Source of the DNA: Virgisporangium aliadipatigenens
GTDB lineage: Bacteria > Actinomycetota > Actinomycetes > Mycobacteriales > Micromonosporaceae
Assembly: GCF_016863615.1 (NCBI RefSeq)
Contig: NZ_BOPF01000004.1
Span: forward strand, 62,001-126,000
DNA length: 64,000 nucleotides
Direction of reading: 5' to 3'
The notes under the pieces: model-generated
The model's database searches: none
Seen by the model: the letters and a program-made list of their open reading frames with translations, nothing else
What the model was told of the DNA's origin: nothing
Shown here: positions 9,216 to 17,360 of the stretch, piece after piece
Numbering within the stretch: the first letter of the stretch is position 1
Layout: each line of letters starts with the position of its first letter
Position numbers and translations under genes: made by a program

Positions 9216-10001
9216 TCACCCCTCGGGCCAGGTCAGGTAGCCGACCGCCGAGAGCTGGCGGAGGCGGGGAACGGTGCGGACCTTGCGGAACCCGCGGACG
9301 AGCCGGTGCACCGTGCGCAGCAGCCGGGCCGGCGGAACGGCCGCGACCTCGGCGGTGTTCCCGCGCGCGAGCCAGTCCCGCTCCCACGGCGCCCACAGCC
9401 GGGCCTGCGCGCCGGGGATGCCTCCCTCGCCGCGGCGGCGCGTCAGGTGCAGCGCGGCGGCGTGTGCCGGGCGCAGCCCGAGCGGCTCCACCGGCGTCGC
9501 CTCCGGGAACGCCTCCCGCGCGGCGGCCACCGCGGCCAGCCCCGCGAGGCTCGCGTCGTGCAGGACGAACACCGTGCCGTCGCCGCGTTCGAGGGCGGTG
9601 CCGAGGCGCGGGTCGAGCGGCAGGTCGTCGAGGGCGTACACCGGGCAGGCGGACTCCATGTGCAGCTCGTTGGCGCGCAGCATCGCGGCGATCTCCGCGT
9701 CCTGGCAGACCAGCAGGCGGGGCAGGCCGTAGTCGTACAGGTCGACCGGCTCCGGCGCCGTGCTCGACCGGGCGGGCGCGGGGGAGACCACGCCGGGCGG
9801 CGGGCCGAAGCGGGCCAGCGCCGCCGCGAAGGCGTTCTCCGACACCGCCGGCGGCAGCGTGAACCGGGGCCGCCGGCCGATCCGGTACAGCGGCTGGCGG
9901 CTCCGGTTGAGTTCGTAGTACAGCTGCCGGGCGGTGAACCGGAGGCCGCCGGGCGCACCCGCCCGCGTGGCGGCGTTCCGCCAGGCCCGCTGACTGATCA
10001 T
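9216..10001 (-). CDS. Cluster paralogue C, soluble form
   Basis: 261 residues. Shares with A and B the motifs RQLYY, an F-x(n)-PPG segment, LLVC followed by LRANEL, VFVLHDASLAG, a Trp-rich DWLARG region and the C-terminal GYLTWP. It lacks the N-terminal zinc ribbon and the membrane helices of A and B. Its ATG follows the stop of paralogue B with no gap. The order of a helical RQLYY segment and then an hhhHD(A/V)SxxG segment faintly recalls the winged-helix plus Toprim layout of Spo11/TopoVI-A proteins. That is a guess needing profile comparison. Function unknown. Confidence 0.7.
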   Translation of the reverse strand: MISQRAWRNAATRAGAPGGLRFTARQLYYELNRSRQPLYRIGRRPRFTLPPAVSENAFAAALARFGPPPGVVSPAPARSSTAPEPVDLYDYGLPRLLVCQDAEIAAMLRANELHMESACPVYALDDLPLDPRLGTALERGDGTVFVLHDASLAGLAAVAAAREAFPEATPVEPLGLRPAHAAALHLTRRRGEGGIPGAQARLWAPWERDWLARGNTAEVAAVPPARLLRTVHRLVRGFRKVRTVPRLRQLSAVGYLTWPEG

Positions 10002-11003
10002 CTACGCCGCCGGCCAGGTGAGGAAACCCACCGACGCGGCGCGACGGGTGTCGGGGTCGGCCGCGCCGAGCCGGTCGACCGCGGTCTGCACGCGCTGCAG
10101 GAGCGACGCCGGCTTGATCGCCGCGACCGGGCTCCACCAGCCCTTGGCGAGCCAGTCGAGGTCGGCGTCGGAGAGCTGACCGCGCAGCGCCGCCAGGTGT
10201 TCCTGCGGCGGCGGCACGTCACGCAGCTTCGCCGCACCCTTGGCCGCCTTCACCGCGGCGGGGCGCGGCGACGCGTCCATCACCCGGCGGCCGGGCCACA
10301 TCGCCCGCATCTTCGCCGCGAACGCGTATCCGGCCACGCTCGCGTCGTGCAGCAGCAGCACCGGCACCCCCTGCGGGACGTGCGCGGGCCGGTCGGCGAG
10401 GTGCACGTTCAGGCGCTGCGGAACGCCGTTGGCGGCCAGGCAGGTGAGCACGGAGGAGTCGGGGCTGAGCACCGCCAGCACCGGCCGGGCGGGCGGGGCC
10501 ACCGAGGGAAGCTGCCGCACGAGGCCCGGCGGGTAGCCGCCGTACACGCGGTGCCACGAGTTGAGGTTGGCCGCGAACGCCTGCGGCGTCGTGGAGATCC
10601 GGACCTTCTTGTGCCACACCCCGGTGAGCCGCAGCGTGACGGCCAGGATCACGCCGCCGTACAGGAGCAAGGCCGGCAGGAACGCCACGAACGACTCCGT
10701 GCCGATCGCCACGAACAGGAACACGGTGCCGGTGAACAGAGCGACGAAGCTGCCGCCGAGCATGGCCGAACCGGTGGCGGCCGACTTCAGGTGCTTGCCC
10801 GCCGCCGCCCAGTACAGCTGCTGCGAGGTGTACGCGTAGCGGCCGCTGTCGCTGAGCTGCGTGGTCAGCCGGTGCAGCCGCAGGTCGTGCAGCTTGAGGT
10901 CGTTCTCCTTCGGATCGAGCGCGAACTCCCGCCGGCACTTCGAGCAGCGGTGCCCGGTCCGCTCCTTGGCCTTGACGTCCTTGTGGCAGTGCGGGCAGAT
11001 CAT
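10002..11003 (-). CDS. Cluster paralogue B, zinc-ribbon membrane protein
   Basis: 333 residues. Zinc ribbon at the N-terminus (Cys3, Cys6, Cys20, Cys23; CPHC and CSKC), then FALDPKEN, LKLHDLRLHRL and SQQLYWAAA. Two membrane helices lie around residues 80-125, and the soluble C-terminal part has VLLLHDASVAGYAF, GWWSPVAAI and final GFLTWPAA. Cys spacing and motif order are the same as in A, so the pair arose by duplication. The ATG overlaps the stop of A (ATGA). Family not recognised. Confidence 0.75.
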   Translation of the reverse strand: MICPHCHKDVKAKERTGHRCSKCRREFALDPKENDLKLHDLRLHRLTTQLSDSGRYAYTSQQLYWAAAGKHLKSAATGSAMLGGSFVALFTGTVFLFVAIGTESFVAFLPALLLYGGVILAVTLRLTGVWHKKVRISTTPQAFAANLNSWHRVYGGYPPGLVRQLPSVAPPARPVLAVLSPDSSVLTCLAANGVPQRLNVHLADRPAHVPQGVPVLLLHDASVAGYAFAAKMRAMWPGRRVMDASPRPAAVKAAKGAAKLRDVPPPQEHLAALRGQLSDADLDWLAKGWWSPVAAIKPASLLQRVQTAVDRLGAADPDTRRAASVGFLTWPAA

Positions 11004-12028
11004 GCGGCCTGCTCCTTCGCACCGGTACCGCCGGGCCAGGTCAGGTAGCCGACCGCGCGGGCGGCCCGGCGGTCCGGATCGGTGCGCCGTCCGGCGGCCG
11101 CCTCCACCTTCTTGATCAGCGGCTCGGGGCGCAGCGCGGCGATCGGGCTCCACCAGCCCTGCCGCAGCCAGTCGAGGTCGGCCGGCCGGAGCCGTCCCGC
11201 GGCGGCCACCGTCGCCAGCGTGGCGGCCTTCGGCGGGGTGTCCCGCAGGCGCACGGCCGCGGCCGCGTCGCGCACGACCGACGGTGCCGGCGTCAGGTCG
11301 GTGACCGCCCGGCCCGGCAGCGCGGCGCGGGCCCACTCCGCCCACGCGTATCCCTGAACGCTCACGTCGTGCAGCAGCACCACCGGCACACCCGCGGGCA
11401 CCTGACCCGGCTCGCCGGCCAGCGCCACGCGGAGCCGTTCGGGCACGCGGTTGGCCTGGAGGCAGACGAACGTGCCCCGGTCGGGCGTGAGCACCGCCAA
11501 CGCCGGCTCGGGCAGCGGCTGGTACGGCGCCTCCGGGGCGAGGCCGGGCAGCGGGGCGCCGTGCGCCGGAGCCCAGGCGTTCGCCACCGTCGCGTGGAAC
11601 TCGCGCAGCGACATCCGCGGCCGCACCGGACGGATCACCCGCGACGCCACCGCCAGCAGCAGCGCGCCGAACCCGGCGATCCCGCCGAACAGCGTCGCCG
11701 GCAGGTACAGCCCGGGCAGCGGCACCGCGGCGGCGGCGACGAACAGCGCGACGCTGATCGTGGCCACCGGGATGGGCGCCGTCCAGCGGCGTTCCGGGCG
11801 GGCGTCGGTGCCGAGGTAGCGCCGCGCGGCCGCGTAGTACAGCTGCTCGACGCTGAACCAGTACCGCCCGTTGCCGGACAGCCGCGCCGCGAGGCGTTGG
11901 ACCCGGACGTCGTGCAGCCGCAGCGGATTGTCCCGCGGGTCGAGGACGAACGAGCGCCGGCAGAGCCCGCACCGCCGCCCGGTGCGCTGGCGGCGCTTCA
12001 CGTCTCGGGAGCAGTGCGGGCACCTCAT
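11000..12028 (-). CDS. Cluster paralogue A, zinc-ribbon membrane protein
   Basis: 342 residues. Zinc ribbon CPHC...CGLC (Cys3, 6, 20, 23), then FVLDPRDN, LRLHDVRVQRL and SVEQLYYAAAR. Two hydrophobic helices lie near residues 83-125. The C-terminal domain has FVCLQANRVPERL, VVLLHDVSVQGYAW, GWWSPIAAL and GYLTWPGG, plus a short extra tail. It is the first of three adjacent paralogues and overlaps the cupin stop by 4 bp (ATGA). The ribbon-helices-soluble layout suggests a membrane-tethered protein with both ends in the cytoplasm. Function unknown. Confidence 0.75.
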   Translation of the reverse strand: MRCPHCSRDVKRRQRTGRRCGLCRRSFVLDPRDNPLRLHDVRVQRLAARLSGNGRYWFSVEQLYYAAARRYLGTDARPERRWTAPIPVATISVALFVAAAAVPLPGLYLPATLFGGIAGFGALLLAVASRVIRPVRPRMSLREFHATVANAWAPAHGAPLPGLAPEAPYQPLPEPALAVLTPDRGTFVCLQANRVPERLRVALAGEPGQVPAGVPVVLLHDVSVQGYAWAEWARAALPGRAVTDLTPAPSVVRDAAAAVRLRDTPPKAATLATVAAAGRLRPADLDWLRQGWWSPIAALRPEPLIKKVEAAAGRRTDPDRRAARAVGYLTWPGGTGAKEQAA

Positions 12029-12642
12029 CGGCGTTCCAGCCGGTGGGCCGCGTCGCGCAGCACCCGGGCGAGGCGCTCCCGCAGGGAGGTGCGCCCCGGT
12101 CCCCCGTCGAGCGTGTGCAACGCCTTGGCGAGCATCACGTAGTCCACAGCGGAATCCTGCACCGCCAGAGCCCGGCGTTCGGCCTCCTCGGCCGTGATCG
12201 CGTAGTCGGCGTGGTCGATTCCGTAGCCCGTGTTGGCCGCGAGGATCAGCAGCGGCCGGCCGTCCCGGTTGCCGAACGAGTGCGGCAGCAGCGCCGGGAT
12301 GCGGATCATCGTGCCGGGCGTGAGCGGCACCCGGACCGGGCGTTCGCGGGCGGCGTCGTACACCCCGCAGGAGGCGTAGCCGAGGCTCAGCACGAAGTGT
12401 TCGCCCCCGTGCGCGTGCGGCGTGAACGCGCTGTGCGGGCGCACCACGCCCAGCTTGTACGTGGCGTTGCTGGGGCGTTCGGGGGAGGTGGCGCGGTCGC
12501 CGACGAAGTAGCGGGCCAGCTGTCCGTCGTCGATGAAGTCGTCGAACCCGTCCAGCGGGCCACTCTCGTCACCCCGGGCCACCAGCGGCGCAGCGGCACC
12601 GCCGAGGGTGTACACCTCGACGCCCGCCGGCAGCATGACCAT
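12025..12642 (-). CDS. Cupin-domain protein
   Basis: 205 residues. One cupin barrel is visible, with metal-ligand motif 1 HAHGGEHFVLSLG and motif 2 PGTMIRIPALLPHSFGN, so a metal-binding small-molecule enzyme or sensor is likely. The C-terminal 60 residues are charged and helical. It opens the run of coupled genes that ends with the aldehyde dehydrogenase and begins 24 bases after the anti-sigma gene. Two adjacent in-frame ATGs exist (12642 and 12636), and neither has a strong ribosome-binding site. Confidence 0.75.
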   Translation of the reverse strand: MVMLPAGVEVYTLGGAAAPLVARGDESGPLDGFDDFIDDGQLARYFVGDRATSPERPSNATYKLGVVRPHSAFTPHAHGGEHFVLSLGYASCGVYDAARERPVRVPLTPGTMIRIPALLPHSFGNRDGRPLLILAANTGYGIDHADYAITAEEAERRALAVQDSAVDYVMLAKALHTLDGGPGRTSLRERLARVLRDAAHRLERR

Positions 12643-12666
12643 AAGCCGGAGGCTACATGCGCGAAG

Positions 12667-13419
12667 CTATGCCGCCTCGCGGTAGTCGGATCGTGCCGAG
12701 GCCTGCGGCGGAACGACCCGCAGGCGCGGCCGCGGCGCGGGCAGCACCGGCTCGGCCCCGTCGAGGATCGCCCGCAGGCGCGTGCGATCGGTGCCCCGGC
12801 CGGACGGCGGGTCGCCCTGGTTGAAGACCGGACGGGTCAGCGCCACCACGATGAGGTACCCGGCGAGGATCGAGCCGTGCGTGACCAGCCGTTCGACGTC
12901 GACCCGGCCGAGCAGCAGGTCGTTCGCCGAGAGCAGAGCCAGCACGCCGACGAACGCGGTGAGCGTGGGCACGAGCCCGGTCGGCCGGGTGCGGCGCACC
13001 GCCACGAACACGAACCCGGCGCCGAGCGCCACGTTCCACGCCGCGGACTCGTGCCACAGGTGGCCCGGTGTCGCGCCGTGCTCACCGGTCACCTGCGGGT
13101 CGATCGTGCCGCCGTTGGCGATCTGCAGCATGCCGAGGAAGACCTGAGCGGTGCCCAACAGGCCCAGGGCCACGCGTAGGACGTTCCCGAGTATGGGCAA
13201 ACGCCTAGGGGGTACGGCGTCGAGGATCGCGTCCAGGTCGACCGACGGCGCGGGTCCGGGCTCGGCGGCCCGCGCGGTGAGGCCCGCGAGCGCACCGGCC
13301 CGCGTGAACCATTCAGTGCACCCCGCGCACCCGGCCAGGTGCGCGTCGACGTCCTCGACCCCGTCCGGCTCGCCGTCGAGGCGGGCCGACAGGGCCTCCC
13401 GGTAGCGCTCACACCCCAT
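12667..13419 (-). CDS. Membrane anti-sigma factor with zinc-binding (ZAS-type) N-terminus
   Basis: 250 residues. The N-terminus carries the HxxxCxxC anti-sigma zinc motif (HLAGCAGC, residues 27-34) plus Cys3. Five or so membrane helices follow (for example VALGLLGTAQVFLGM and LVPTLTAFVGVLALL). A proline-rich cytoplasmic tail ends the protein. It is divergent from an ECF sigma gene 86 bp away, so the sigma factor is the probable partner. The small gap to the cupin suggests that the anti-sigma gene heads the same transcript as the downstream cluster. Confidence 0.82.
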   Translation of the reverse strand: MGCERYREALSARLDGEPDGVEDVDAHLAGCAGCTEWFTRAGALAGLTARAAEPGPAPSVDLDAILDAVPPRRLPILGNVLRVALGLLGTAQVFLGMLQIANGGTIDPQVTGEHGATPGHLWHESAAWNVALGAGFVFVAVRRTRPTGLVPTLTAFVGVLALLSANDLLLGRVDVERLVTHGSILAGYLIVVALTRPVFNQGDPPSGRGTDRTRLRAILDGAEPVLPAPRPRLRVVPPQASARSDYREAA

Positions 13420-13427
13420 GCGTTGAA

Positions 13428-13455
13428 TAGTCGCGCCGAAGGGGCCGGAAGTTCC
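13428..13455 (-). promoter_or_regulatory. Candidate ECF-type promoter for the anti-sigma/cupin cluster
   Basis: On the minus strand GGAAC (13455-13451) is followed after 17 bases by CGACTA (13433-13428), which resembles ECF -35 and -10 elements. The predicted start would lie only a few bases before the anti-sigma ATG at 13419, so the transcript would be almost leaderless. Tentative. Confidence 0.35.
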
Positions 13456-13505
13456 AGAGGGGCCGGTACCTCGTTTTGTCGGACGTTCGGGTTAGCCTCT
13501 CGGTC

Positions 13506-14078
13506 ATGCGCGAGAGCGGAGTGGACGACGCCGACCTCACCCGTTGGGCCCTCGAGGCCCGGCGCGGGGACCGGGCGGCCGCGGCCCGGCTGATCGAGCA
13601 CACCCAGCGTGACCTGCTGCGTTTCCTCACGCACCTGGTCGACGCCCGGGAGGCCGAGGACCTCGCGCAGGAGACCTGGCTGCGGGCGATGAAGGCGCTG
13701 CCGCAGTTCGAGGCGCGGGCGTCGGCGCGCACCTGGCTGCTGTCGATCGCCCGGCGGGTCGCCGCCGACCACGTGCGCACCGTCGTGCGGCGGCCGCGCG
13801 TCTCGGCCCACGAGGACTGGCAGTCGGCCGCCGAGGCGGCGCTGGGCCGGGAGGGTTCGCGGGTGGACGAGGTGGTGGTGCTGCGCCGCCTGCTCCAGGA
13901 CCTGCCGGCCGACCGGCGGGAGGCGTTCGTCGCCACGCAGATCGCCGGGCTGAGCTACGCCGAGGCGGCGGCCGTCTGCGACTGCCCCGTGGGCACGATC
14001 CGTTCGCGCGTCGCCCGGGCCCGCGACGATCTGATGTCCGCCCTGGGCCAGGCCCCCCGCCACCTCCGGGCCGTCTGA
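13506..14078 (+). CDS. ECF-family RNA polymerase sigma factor
   Basis: 190 residues with sigma-70 region 2 (RFLTHLVDAREAEDLAQETW, including the DAxDLxQET-like helix) and region 4 (LQDLPADRREAFVATQIAG, then YAEAAAVCDCPVGTIRSRVARAR). No extra N- or C-terminal domain. It is divergent from the membrane anti-sigma factor and followed by an inverted repeat. Start at ATG 13506, because the upstream in-frame codons have no ribosome-binding site. Its likely targets include its own locus and the minus-strand cluster (inference). Confidence 0.9.
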   Translation: MRESGVDDADLTRWALEARRGDRAAAARLIEHTQRDLLRFLTHLVDAREAEDLAQETWLRAMKALPQFEARASARTWLLSIARRVAADHVRTVVRRPRVSAHEDWQSAAEAALGREGSRVDEVVVLRRLLQDLPADRREAFVATQIAGLSYAEAAAVCDCPVGTIRSRVARARDDLMSALGQAPRHLRAV

Positions 14079-14110
14079 CCGCTGTTGACACAGAGCTCGG
14101 TCGAACGGCG

Positions 14111-14146
14111 ACACACCCGGCCACGCTTGTTCGTGACCGGGCGTGT
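14111..14146 (+). terminator. Imperfect hairpin after the ECF sigma gene
   Basis: 15-bp stem with two mismatches (14111-14125 with 14132-14146) and a 6-base loop, 32 bases after the sigma stop codon and before a convergent small gene. Confidence 0.5.
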
Positions 14147-14163
14147 AGCGCAATGGCTTTCGT

Positions 14164-14370
14164 CTACTGCGACGGCTCGGGCAGGTCGCAGTCGATCTTC
14201 GGATTGGCGCCGACGTAATTGAGCGGCCCGGCGACGACCGTGATTGCCGTGGTGCCGGCCTTGGCGCAGTTGCTCTCGGAACCGTCGAAGTATCCCCGCT
14301 GGGCAGCCGCGATGACGCCGATGACCAGCCACAAAAGTACGATCACTCCACCAATCGATCCGTAACGCAC
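14164..14370 (-). CDS. Small single-helix membrane protein
   Basis: 68 residues. The GTG at 14370 is chosen because GAGGAG lies 5 bases upstream. Upstream in-frame ATGs to 14430 would add a proline-rich stretch without a ribosome-binding site. One N-terminal hydrophobic helix (GGVIVLLWLVIGVIAAAQ) is followed by an exposed part with two cysteines that could form a disulfide. No family assigned. Confidence 0.6.
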   Translation of the reverse strand: MRYGSIGGVIVLLWLVIGVIAAAQRGYFDGSESNCAKAGTTAITVVAGPLNYVGANPKIDCDLPEPSQ

Positions 14371-14454
14371 GACAACTCCTCGGGGGATTCCTGGGCCGGC
14401 CGGGGGGCTGGCGCGGCCATTCATACCCATCGCGTGCGTTCGGCTAAACGACGC

Positions 14455-15240
14455 CTACTTGCGCCAGTAGAAGACGTCGTCGAGATCGCCGTGGAACTGG
14501 TCGGTGTCCACATCGGACTGTGTGTCGCGCACGCGTTTGCCGCCGATGACGACGGTGCCGGTCGGCGCGATCGGGCCGAGTTGCGCCGTGGCGTGCGCGG
14601 CGGTCAGCGCCGGCCGGCCGGTGCGCACGTCGACGACAAGCGTCTGGAAGAGCGTGGCGGAGACCCGTGTGCACAACACCCGGTACCAGGTGTCCGGCTT
14701 GAGCTTGTAGTCGTTCGCGCCGGCGGAGAGCAGGACCGTGGTGGTGCCGTCGGACCAGCGGCACGAGGGCCGGCCGTAGTCGACCTGCAGCTTCCACTGG
14801 CTCAGGCCCGCACCGGCCGCGCCGTACTGGAAGACGTTCTGGCCGGCGTCCGGCGACGGCGGCTGGGTGAGCCGCACCTCGGCGCCGAACGAGAAGAGCG
14901 CGTCGCCCGGTGTGAACCGCTCCGACGGCGGCACCTGCACGATCCCCTGTGGACAGTGCAGGTCGCTGGGCGGCTGCGTGACCGCCGTCGTGCACGAACC
15001 ACCGGGGAAGCGCAGGAACCGGTCGCCGCGCTCGCGGACCGAGGTGACCGTTCCGCCGCCGCCGGTGAGGATGCTGCCGTGCAGGCCGTTGCCGCTGCTG
15101 TCGGTGACCGTCGCCGGATCGGTCAGCTCGCCGTGGTAGCTGAGATCGGGCCCGCCGGACACGAAGGCCGACGCCGGCGCGGGACTCAGAACGACGGCGC
15201 TCAACGCGAGAATCATTCCGACATTTCGGAGCATTTTCAT
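14455..15240 (-). CDS. Secreted LamG/concanavalin-like jelly-roll protein
   Basis: 261 residues. A signal peptide (MKMLRNVGMILALSAVVLS, cleavage near APASA) is followed by one laminin-G-like beta sandwich: DSSGNGLHGSI, FRFP-type core strands, DTWYRVLCTR, and C-terminal HGDLDDVFYWRK, the typical last strand of LamG domains. Probably binds glycans or another surface ligand outside the cell. Paired cysteines suggest disulfides. Stand-alone gene. Confidence 0.75.
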   Translation of the reverse strand: MKMLRNVGMILALSAVVLSPAPASAFVSGGPDLSYHGELTDPATVTDSSGNGLHGSILTGGGGTVTSVRERGDRFLRFPGGSCTTAVTQPPSDLHCPQGIVQVPPSERFTPGDALFSFGAEVRLTQPPSPDAGQNVFQYGAAGAGLSQWKLQVDYGRPSCRWSDGTTTVLLSAGANDYKLKPDTWYRVLCTRVSATLFQTLVVDVRTGRPALTAAHATAQLGPIAPTGTVVIGGKRVRDTQSDVDTDQFHGDLDDVFYWRK

Positions 15241-15318
15241 GGGGTCAGTGTGCTGGTCACGTCACATGCCGGTAAGGGGGCTGTCCGCTATCGGGCGGGT
15301 GATCCGTAGGCTGCGCGG

Positions 15319-15612
15319 GTGTTGCGTGATTCCGCCCGCGTCTTCCGCTGGACCGCCGTCGCGGAGGCGTTCTCCTGGGCCGGCCTGCTGGTCGGCATGT
15401 TCTTCAAGTACGTCGTGATCCAGAACCCGATCGGCGTGCAGATCTTCGGCCGGGTGCACGGTGCGCTGTTCATGGCGTACCTGGGTGCGCTGGTCTGGGT
15501 CGCGGTGTCGCACCGCTGGGGCCTGTGGCGCACGGTGGTGGGCGCCGCGGCGGCGATCCCCCCGTTCACCAGCGTCGTCTTCGAACGCTGGACCGCCCGC
15601 AAACCCGCCTAA
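15319..15612 (+). CDS. DUF3817 family membrane protein
   Basis: 97 residues with GTG start. Three hydrophobic helices and the family signature AEAFSWAGLLVGMFFKY, then GRVHGALFMAYLGALVW and a final PPFTSVVFERW. DUF3817 proteins are small integral membrane proteins of unknown role. Its 3' end overlaps the convergent pirin gene by 4 bp. Confidence 0.82.
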   Translation: MLRDSARVFRWTAVAEAFSWAGLLVGMFFKYVVIQNPIGVQIFGRVHGALFMAYLGALVWVAVSHRWGLWRTVVGAAAAIPPFTSVVFERWTARKPA

Positions 15613-16499
15613 CGGGTGTTGCCGTCCCTGGTGCGGGCCTTCAGGCGGACCGTTGGCATCGCCGGGGCCTCCAGGGGCGGCTCCGCCGAGACCGTGCCGA
15701 ACCTGCGGCCGGCCGCCCAGTCCGCGCGCGCCTCGGCGATCTCCTCGTGGCTGCGGCCGACGAAGTTCCACCACATGACGAGGGGCTCGTCGAAGGGCTC
15801 GCCGCCGAAGAGGAACAGCCGCGCGTCGCCGTCCACCCGCACGGTGGAGAGCCCCGTGCCCAGGTAGAGCAGGTCGCCGGGCTTCAGGTCAACACCCTCC
15901 ACCCGCGCGGCGCCGGTCATGACGACGGCCGCGTACTCGAATCCCCGTTCGACCGGAAAATCGGCGGAGCCGGCGAGAATCACCTCGGCGCCCATCAGCG
16001 GGCTGTACACGACCGCGGGGGAGACGGCGCCGGCGAAAGCGCCCGCGAGCACCGTGACCCGCGCGTCGCCCACCTCGACCACCGGCAGCGTCGCGTGGTG
16101 CGCGAACCCGGGCTCGCGGTGCCGGGCCGACTCCGGCAGCGCCACCCACAGCTGGAGGCCGTGCAGCAGCGGCGGATGATCGGCCGGCGACTCCTCCGAG
16201 TGCGAGATGCCCCGCCCGGAGGTCATCACGTTGAGTTGCCCCGGAACGATCACCTGCCGGCTGCCCGTGCTGTCCCGGTGCAATATTTCGCCCTCGACGA
16301 GCCACGTGACGGTCTGCAGGCCGGTGTGCGGATGCGGGCCGATCCGCATGCCCGGCCGCCCGGCGACGTCGTCCGGACCGAAGTGATCTACGAAACACCA
16401 GGCCCCGACGGTGCGACGGGTGCGCTGCGGCAACAGTCGCCGCACCGTGGTGTAGCGCCCGAGGGGAACGTCGTGCCCCGGCAACAGGAGGCTGTCCAC
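15609..16499 (-). CDS. Pirin-family bicupin protein
   Basis: 296 residues. The N-terminal cupin has the pirin metal ligands in PHPHTGLQTVTW and SGRGISHSEES, and the C-terminal pirin domain has FDEPLVMWWNFVG. Bacterial pirins bind iron or other metals, and some have quercetin-dioxygenase activity; which applies here cannot be seen. GTG start. It is divergent from the methyltransferase gene. Confidence 0.88.
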   Translation of the reverse strand: MDSLLLPGHDVPLGRYTTVRRLLPQRTRRTVGAWCFVDHFGPDDVAGRPGMRIGPHPHTGLQTVTWLVEGEILHRDSTGSRQVIVPGQLNVMTSGRGISHSEESPADHPPLLHGLQLWVALPESARHREPGFAHHATLPVVEVGDARVTVLAGAFAGAVSPAVVYSPLMGAEVILAGSADFPVERGFEYAAVVMTGAARVEGVDLKPGDLLYLGTGLSTVRVDGDARLFLFGGEPFDEPLVMWWNFVGRSHEEIAEARADWAAGRRFGTVSAEPPLEAPAMPTVRLKARTRDGNTR

Positions 16500-16561
16500 A
16501 GGGTGACTTTACTGCGCATGCAACTAAAGTGTGTTTCACACCGATGGGCGAGGGAGTTGCG

Positions 16562-17356
16562 GTGACGGACCGGATCGACACGTCTGTGGCGCACCCCGCC
16601 CGGAGGTACGACTACTGGCTGGGCGGCAAGGACAACTTCCAGGCCGACCGCGATTCCGGCGACCAGATCGCCAAGCTCTACCCCGGCATCCGCACCGCCG
16701 CCGTGGAGAACAGGCGGTTCCTGCGCCGCGCCGTGACGTACCTGACGCGCGAGGCCGGGATCCGGCAGTTCCTCGACATCGGCACCGGCATCCCCACGGC
16801 CGACAACACCCACGAGGTCGCGCAGCGGATCGCTCCCGACGCGCGGATCGTGTACGTGGACAACGACCCGATCGTCCTGGCCCACGCGCGGGCGCTGCTG
16901 CGCAGCTCCAAGGAGGGGCGCACCGCCTACCTCGACGCCGACCTGCGCGACCCCGACCGGATCCTCGCCGACGCCGACCTGCGCGACACGCTCGACCTGA
17001 CTAGACCGGTCGGGTTGATGCTCATCGCCGTGCTGCACTTCGTGACGGATGAGGAGGAGCCGTACGCGATCGTGCGCCGGCTCCTCGACGCGCTCCCGCC
17101 CGGCAGTCACCTGGCGCTCAGCCACGGCACCCTGGACTTCATCCCGCCGGAGGTGAAGGCCGCCGCGGCTGCCTCCGGGATGCGTTCGGACATGTACGGC
17201 CGGACCCGGGACGAGGTGGCGCGCTTCCTCGACGGGCTGGAGATCGTCGAGCCGGGCATCGTGGCCGTGCCCGAGTGGCGGGGCGAGGAGGAGCCCGCGC
17301 CGCGCCCCGCGCCGGGCGAGGTGTCGGTGTACGGCGCGGTCGCGCGCAAGCCGTAG
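16562..17356 (+). CDS. S-adenosylmethionine methyltransferase, DUF574 type
   Basis: 264 residues with the family opening ARRYDYWLGGKDNFQADR, the SAM-binding FLDIGTGIPTADNTHE, VYVDNDPIVLAHARALL, and LMLIAVLHFV. This family (PF04672-like) is greatly expanded in actinomycetes and its substrates are mostly unknown. The GTG at 16562 has GGGAG upstream. An earlier in-frame ATG at 16529 has no such signal. Confidence 0.87.
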   Translation: MTDRIDTSVAHPARRYDYWLGGKDNFQADRDSGDQIAKLYPGIRTAAVENRRFLRRAVTYLTREAGIRQFLDIGTGIPTADNTHEVAQRIAPDARIVYVDNDPIVLAHARALLRSSKEGRTAYLDADLRDPDRILADADLRDTLDLTRPVGLMLIAVLHFVTDEEEPYAIVRRLLDALPPGSHLALSHGTLDFIPPEVKAAAAASGMRSDMYGRTRDEVARFLDGLEIVEPGIVAVPEWRGEEEPAPRPAPGEVSVYGAVARKP

Positions 17357-17360
17357 GCCG

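Noticed and set aside
7098-12642. Lasso-peptide cluster
   Set aside because: A Cys-less AsnB-like enzyme is present, but there is no leader peptidase, RRE protein or recognisable precursor.
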